NCBI GenBank assembly: GCA_030447945.1
Contig: JAUJNV010000015.1
Location: 1 to 51,266, forward strand
Length of the DNA: 51,266 nt
Direction of reading: 5' to 3'
From: Fimbriimonas sp.
GTDB taxonomy: Bacteria > Armatimonadota > Fimbriimonadia > Fimbriimonadales > Fimbriimonadaceae
A program made the translations under genes and the position numbers. Shown here one piece after another: positions 47,142 to 51,266 of the stretch. The stretch's first letter is position 1. Each line of letters opens with the position of its first letter. The notes under the pieces are model-generated. The model saw only the letters and a program-made list of their open reading frames with translations, had not been told where the DNA came from and did no database searches.

Positions 47142-48765
47142 TCATGTGGGCGGGGACCAGCCGGCGACCAGGCTCCACTGGTCTCGGTAGCACTCCATCA
47201 TCCGCTCCGAGTTCATCAGCTCGCGCAGCGCCTCGACGATCACTGGGTCGAACTGGACGCCGGCGCACCGGCTGATCTCGCCGAGCACGTTGCGGGGATC
47301 CATGACGCCGCGATACGGGCGGCTGGAGCTCGATGGTCGTCGGCGACGGCGACGATGCGGAGCGAGAGCGGCAGCTCCCCTTCAGGCCGTCGGGGTAGCC
47401 GCTGCCATCGAGCTTCTCATGGTGTTGCGGATGATCATGAGCACGCCCTCCGAGAGCATCAGGGGCTTGCGATCTCGTAGCCGATGGCGGGATGGCTCGG
47501 GTCCCTGAACTCTTCGTCGGTGAGCTTGCCAGGCTTGTTCAGGGATCGATCTTGCCGATGATCTTGAAGGATGGTGCCGACGCAGATGGTGCCTTCCAGA
47601 GCCCTCCGAGCCTGCTTCCATATGCTCGCCGATCATGAGCGAGAGATCGCAAACCCGCGAAGAGTGGCCCTTGGTGTAGGCGTCGCGCTTCGAGCGACTT
47701 CGCGAGCGTCTCGAAGGGTCTTCAGGAAGATCGTGCGCTGCCGCTCCTCCATCCGGGCGTTGGAGACGGCGACGGCGACGAGCAGGCCGAGGCTCAAGAG
47801 CTCCATGTCGTCGTCGTTAAAGGTTTGTCCGGGATTCGTGCCGAGGACGGTCATCGCGCCCAGAACGTGCTCGACGGAGGCCTGTCCGCTCCCCGGTAGT
47901 GCGGGCCGTCAGCGGGACGCTGACGGCGGACAGACGCCGACGCCGGTTCCTTCGAGCTCGGCTGGCCGTCCTCCTCGTGGCGGATCGAAACGGGCTGGCC
48001 ATCTTCGTCGCGTAACCGGAGATTCCGGAGCCGACGTCGAGCATCTTGGGAAACTCGAATTGGCCCTCGGTGCTGTAGGCGGTCTCTCTGGCAGGCTTGC
48101 TCTTGTCTTCTTCGGTCGACCAGCACATAGCCGCAGGATCGCCGGTCTCGCCGACTCCCGAGCGCACCGCGTGCAGGATCATCGAGCGCAGGTCATCGCT
48201 CGCCGCGAGCGCGGAGGAGCACTGGAGGACCGCTTGAAGCCGCCGCCCGTTGGCCCCGAGACCTTCCTCGCGCCAGCGGTAGGCCGAGAGGACCACGCCC
48301 GTGGCCGCCGCGACCGACAGCACCGCCGCCGCGATGCCCGCCTTCTGGGCGGGCAGCGATCGTTGCAAGATAGGCGGCTCCAGCCACGGCGAGCGCGCCG
48401 CCGACCACCGCGACCACCTGCTTCATCGTGCTGACGACGACCGCCTCCACAAGGACCGCCGCCGCACCGATGAGCCAGACGTTGTCGTCCGGAACGGGCC
48501 AGAAGAAGCCCAGCGCGCAAAGCGAGATCGCGGCCGCGCCGCGCAGGTACGGGGTCACGTCGCGCCGCCGGGGGTCGCGGTGGGTCCGCCGTAGGTCGAT
48601 CGCGAACGCGGCCACCGAGCCGATGGCTGCGATCAGCACGCTGAGCCCGACGACCGGGTTGTCCAGCCAGCCGTAGCTAAGCGCCGCTGCCGCCACCGTC
48701 AGGGCCAGCAGCAGCCTGCCTCCGAGGGCATCCGCCCACTTTCCTCTGTCTCTGGAGTTAATCAT
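47142..48765 (-). CDS. Membrane GAF-HD-GYP protein, putative cyclic di-GMP phosphodiesterase (frameshifted)
   Basis: MINSRDRGKWADALGGRLLL starts at ATG 48765; GTG 48867, next to leader copy A, is an in-frame alternative. The N-terminal half has about five membrane segments (LALTVAAAALSYGWLDN; VVGLSVLIAAIGSVAAFAID; AAISLCALGFFWPV). A GAF-like domain follows (ALAASDDLRSMILHAVRSGV, KMLDVGSGISGYATK, DMELLSLGLLVAVAVSNARM). HD-GYP then reads LNKPGKLTDEEF, HPAIGYEI and DGSGYPDGLKGELPLSLRIV (the GYP triad). The HD pair is blurred by indels (near 47560). It ends 14 bases before pilM, so it is in one operon with the pilus genes. Confidence 0.85.
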
Positions 48766-48859
48766 CTTCGCGTCGAGTTGGGGCCGAGGGCCGGGAAGCC
48801 GGTAGCGACACCCGCCGAAGGAGTCCCGCGGGGGTGGCCTTGCAACAGTACGGGGATGG

Positions 48860-48923
48860 GGCCACACTGGTATATCGGCAGAGTCTCTCCGCGTCTCTAG
48901 CCCTCACACCGTTTGTGAGGTTT
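48860..48923 (-). promoter_or_regulatory. CCGATA leader element, copy A (long form)
   Basis: Minus strand: AAACCTCAC / GTGAGG hairpin, GGGCTAGAGA, an AGAG/CTCT hairpin, then CTGCCGATAT and GTGTGGCCC. It lies between the PilX-like gene and the HD-GYP gene. The same order of parts is found in copy B. Confidence 0.65.
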
Positions 48924-48925
48924 GA

Positions 48926-49969
48926 TTACCAGTAGCCGGGCAGCTTGAGGTTCTTCGCCTCCTGGGGAAACTTCCAGATGAGCGGGTCGTTGGTGGCCGT
49001 GAAGAGGGCGTCCGCCACGAAGTTGCCCTTCGTCACGATGCTTCCGCGCAAGAGGTTCCGCTCGATAAGGTTCTTCGACTCGAAGTTTCCGCCGCAGTAG
49101 AAGTACCCGCAGAGATCTTTGGCGTCCGACTGGGTTAAAGTAATATTGCCGGTCACGACAAAGGCGACGCAGTCGCTCGATGAGCTGTAGCGAAGGTGGT
49201 GGTTGATCTCCAGGTTCCCATCCACGAAAACCGTGCCTTTGCCTTTCAGGCTGCCACTGATCGAGTAGTTGCCCTCGGCGTACCAGAACTCGTTATTGCC
49301 CAGGTCGAGGTTCTTTTCAATTAGCCTGGTGACCGGCTGGGGATTAGCGGCAAGGTACTTGAGCCTAAGTGCCCCGTCAAACGCAGGCACCGTTATCGGT
49401 GACCCGGAACTAAAGATCGTGCCTTGGATCAGGGACCCATCGGCGCTGACCGCGGGGGCTTCGACGTTTCCGTTCACGGTCGAGCCGCTGACCAGCGAAA
49501 GTGCGCCGTTGCTCCCGATGTCACCGTTTTCTCCGTTGGCTCCGGTGACGACGCGGCTGTTAAAGCTGAGGGACGGCTCAGCGAAAATCGCATACGTGTA
49601 CGGGCTGGGAACGACCACCTTGGGGATCACGCGACTGTAGGTGTAGGGTCGCCCCTTATAGGTGAGGGTGGCGCTTACCTTCCACGTATGGGGGTTGGCC
49701 GCCGAGTCGTCCACCACGGTCCCTTCATAGGGAACGGTCCCCACCGTGCCGCTGAGAGGAGACGCTCCCGTGATGGCGCCGCTCTGGACCCGTGCGACCA
49801 CCAGATCCGTGATGCCGTCGAAGGCGTTTTTCGTCGCCGCGTCCGCTTCGCGCCGCTGCTGCCGGGAAAGGCTCGCCGACGTGAGGCTCGACGTGGCGAG
49901 CAGAAGGACGGCGACGCCCGCAAGCAGCATCAGGACGAACACCATCGCGCCCCCCTTCTCGCGCCTCAT
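48926..49969 (-). CDS. PilX-like pilus-associated protein
   Basis: 347 aa, intact. MRREKGGAMVFVLMLLAGVA followed by VLLLATSSLTSASLSRQQRR has the PilX_N character (G-AM-FVL hydrophobic helix, then a polar region). The body is a repetitive beta-rich region (SRVVTGANGENGDIGSNGAL, SLVSGSTVNGNVEAPAVSAD, GKGTVFVDGNLEINHHLRYS, FVVTGNITLTQSDAKDLCGY, GYFYCGGNFESKN), a solenoid-like domain as in DUF7305/polymer-forming proteins. Two Cys may form a disulfide. The start overlaps the stop of the preceding gene (ATGA), so translation is probably coupled. A likely minor component or adhesin at the pilus tip. Confidence 0.75.
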   Translation of the reverse strand: MRREKGGAMVFVLMLLAGVAVLLLATSSLTSASLSRQQRREADAATKNAFDGITDLVVARVQSGAITGASPLSGTVGTVPYEGTVVDDSAANPHTWKVSATLTYKGRPYTYSRVIPKVVVPSPYTYAIFAEPSLSFNSRVVTGANGENGDIGSNGALSLVSGSTVNGNVEAPAVSADGSLIQGTIFSSGSPITVPAFDGALRLKYLAANPQPVTRLIEKNLDLGNNEFWYAEGNYSISGSLKGKGTVFVDGNLEINHHLRYSSSSDCVAFVVTGNITLTQSDAKDLCGYFYCGGNFESKNLIERNLLRGSIVTKGNFVADALFTATNDPLIWKFPQEAKNLKLPGYW

Positions 49970-50658
49970 TTCCGCCAGTTCCTCCAGCTTACGGTTCGGG
50001 TGCGGGCGACGGCGTAGCCGTCGGAGGCCGCGTCGCCTGCGCTCATCGAGCGGTCGTCCCGGTTGATGGCCGAGGCGGTGACGGTGTAGGTGACCGACTT
50101 CTGCGCGGAGTCCACGCTAAAGGTGAGGCCGGTGACGAGGTAATACTTGGAAGTCGAGAGTCCCGAGTGCTTGGCCCACCCTTGATCGGCGTCGACCGCG
50201 ACGCCGTCGGCACCCAGAAGCACTGGATTCGCATCGTCGCTCCGGTGAGCGCGCCAAGGCCACGTGCCCGCGCTACCGAAAGCACCCGTGGCATCGGACT
50301 GATAGAACCAGACCCGGCCGCCCGTGCCGAACCTCTCCCTGCCGCGACGGCTCACTTGCCAGAGCTGCCAGCGGTCGGGCCGCCCGTCTCCATCGCGGTC
50401 GACCGACACGGCCGGCATGGTGCACCGCAGCGCTTGGCTCCCGGAAAGGGTTACCACCGTGCAGCCGGTGGCGGCGCTGACGGTCTGCGCGATCGACTCG
50501 GCGACGGCATCCGCCTGCTCCTGCGCGCCGGCCTGAGCGGCGGCGTGCGCCGCGCGCGACGTGACGAAGCCGAAGAGTCCCGTGAGGCTGCCGATCACCA
50601 TCGCCGTGAGCATCGTCACGATCATCATCTCGACGAGGGTCGCGCCGCGCCTATTCAT
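49966..50658 (-). CDS. PilW/GspJ-like minor pseudopilin
   Basis: 230 aa, intact. MNRRGATLVEMMIVTMLTAM is a prepilin leader and helix with G-ATLVE (cleavage after Gly, Glu at +5). The soluble part includes AHAAAQAGAQEQADAVAESI, TVSAATGCTVVTLSG, SVDRDGDGRPDRWQLWQV and VTYTVTASAINRDDRS, as in PilW/GspJ proteins that start pilus assembly. It overlaps pilV-like and pilX-like genes at both ends, so the three are one operon. Confidence 0.85.
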   Translation of the reverse strand: MNRRGATLVEMMIVTMLTAMVIGSLTGLFGFVTSRAAHAAAQAGAQEQADAVAESIAQTVSAATGCTVVTLSGSQALRCTMPAVSVDRDGDGRPDRWQLWQVSRRGRERFGTGGRVWFYQSDATGAFGSAGTWPWRAHRSDDANPVLLGADGVAVDADQGWAKHSGLSTSKYYLVTGLTFSVDSAQKSVTYTVTASAINRDDRSMSAGDAASDGYAVARTRTVSWRNWRK

Positions 50659-51064
50659 CGACGTCCCTCACATACGTTTGCAGCGTCATCGAGTCGGCGC
50701 GGGAGCCGGAGGATGTGGGCTCCGTCCAGGAGGCGGTCGCCACCACGTCGTAGAGGTCCGTGTAGCCGGTCAGGAGCGTCGTCGTCCGGGTTATGGTTAC
50801 GTTGCCCGCCACGCCGGAGACGGCTCCGGTGAAGGTGGTCGTGCCCGTGGTCAGGCTCCCGGCGACGGCGATCCGGCGGGCGAGATCGATCTCGTCTTCC
50901 ACGCGGGCGAGCAGCGCCGCGCGCCGCGTCGCGTAGGTCGCGCTGGAACGGGCGGACGTGGCGGTGTTCAGAATCGCGGACGCGCAGATGCCCAGAAACA
51001 GCACGGCCATCAAGAGCTCGATCAGCGTAGTGCCGTGAAATCGGCGACGTGGTGCGCGGGCCAC
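50651..51064 (-). CDS. PilV/GspI-like minor pseudopilin
   Basis: 137 aa, intact. MARAPRRRFHGTTLIELLMA gives a basic leader and the G-TTLIE cleavage site, then VLFLGICASAILNTATSARS. ARVEDEIDLARRIAVAG and NVTITRTTTLLTGYTDLYDV follow, ending TSSGSRADSMTLQTYVRDVD. This is a GspI/PilV-type minor pilin. The GTG 51064 start lies one base after AAGGAGGT, too close for a normal ribosome site, so the true start may differ (a GTG two bases upstream is in another frame). It opens the minor-pilin operon under leader copy B. Confidence 0.8.
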   Translation of the reverse strand: MARAPRRRFHGTTLIELLMAVLFLGICASAILNTATSARSSATYATRRAALLARVEDEIDLARRIAVAGSLTTGTTTFTGAVSGVAGNVTITRTTTLLTGYTDLYDVVATASWTEPTSSGSRADSMTLQTYVRDVDE

Positions 51065-51116
51065 ACCTCCTTATCGGACGAACGGCCCCCGTTCTGTAGC
51101 CCTCACAGGGAGGTTT
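51058..51116 (-). promoter_or_regulatory. CCGATA leader element, copy B (long form)
   Basis: Minus strand: AAACCTC / GAGGG hairpin, GGGCTACAGA, a perfect GAACGG-GGG-CCGTTC hairpin, CGTCCGATAAGGAGG and GTGTGGCCC. It ends at the start of the pilV-like gene, so it could hide or expose the ribosome site. Confidence 0.65.
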
Positions 51117-51245
51117 AGCTTTCCCCCCGTTCGGTGGGAGCCGTCTTCGCAGGCTATCCCCCTTGGGAGTGCGCCGCTTATGGTCATTGACAGAATAGCT
51201 CGTCTTTCCCCTCCGCCTCAGGCCTGAAGGGCCGACCTACTCCAG

Positions 51246-51264
51246 CCCAGGGCGCAGCCCTGGG
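51246..51264. repeat. Perfect REP-like palindrome at the right edge
   Basis: CCCAGGGC-GCA-GCCCTGGG, 8-bp arms with a 3-nt loop, next to a GGCC-TGAA-GGGCC sequence. Probably an intergenic REP or a terminator of the gene beyond the window. Confidence 0.6.
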
Positions 51265-51266
51265 TA

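Noticed and set aside
48766..48923. Classic cyclic di-GMP-I (GEMM) riboswitch before the HD-GYP operon
   Set aside because: The AAACC...GG hairpin and a TTGCAAGGCCAC string further down resemble parts of GEMM-I, but spacing and the GACGCAAAGC core do not fit. I kept it only as an unassigned leader.
1..51266. rRNA, tRNA or CRISPR arrays
   Set aside because: No cloverleaf with conserved TTCGANNC arm, no rRNA signature and no regularly spaced direct repeats were found by eye; a tool search could still find a tRNA.

Overview
The window looks like a piece of a GC-rich chromosome from an Armatimonadota-type bacterium, most likely near Fimbriimonadia. The reasons are a DUF1559-type prepilin with the [18 protein letters not shown] leader, FG-GAP/VCBS secreted proteins, a tricorn-like protease, and a type IV pilus locus of the pilMN(O)PQBC kind. 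This placement is inference from gene style; no rRNA, tRNA or CRISPR array was seen. Many genes have full family length but switch reading frame several times (prfC, the DUF4037 gene, pilQ, pilB, pilC, the GGDEF genes). That pattern suggests uncorrected indels of a long-read assembly rather than decay. Coordinates of such genes are outer limits.

Layout. 1-4.3 kb: an FG-GAP/thioredoxin fusion (minus, running off the left edge), a DUF1559 prepilin and release factor 3. 4.3-11 kb: a lower-GC accessory region with a cyanophycinase remnant, three broken RHS core ends, two immunity-type proteins (DUF7710-like and Imm42-like) and orphan ORFs, which looks like the debris of a polymorphic-toxin locus. 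11-17.7 kb: minus-strand glycosyltransferase 9, DUF4037, a c-type cytochrome domain, a TolC fragment, two paralogous alpha/beta hydrolases and an SGNH hydrolase. 17.8-21.8 kb: a secreted metzincin-type protease and a clan GH-A glycosidase. 22-31.8 kb: a TlpA-like thioredoxin with an in-frame TGA in its CxxC motif, a DUF1905/YdeI protein, a PIN-like protein, a tricorn-like protease, a LysR regulator, a GH71/99-like hydrolase and threonine synthase. 31.8-37.3 kb: two PAS-GGDEF proteins and a signalling NTPase. 37.4-38.6 kb: an IS110-family transposase flanked by inverted REP-like repeats. 38.8-51.1 kb: a type IV pilus/type II secretion locus on the minus strand (pilV/W/X-like minor pilins, HD-GYP, pilM, pilN/O, pilP, pilQ, pilB, pilC, gspG-like).

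How the genes fit together. Two diguanylate cyclases and one HD-GYP phosphodiesterase next to or inside the pilus locus suggest that cyclic di-GMP controls pilus assembly or adhesion. The most striking signal ties these genes together: a short leader element, a small hairpin followed directly by CTGCCGATA or a close variant, lies just before five genes or operons (both GGDEF genes, the HD-GYP operon, the minor-pilin operon and the gspG-like pilin). I saw it in no other intergenic region. Two copies share a longer ~65-nt structure. A second theme is a set of intergenic imperfect palindromes built from short degenerate tandem words, each locus using a different word.
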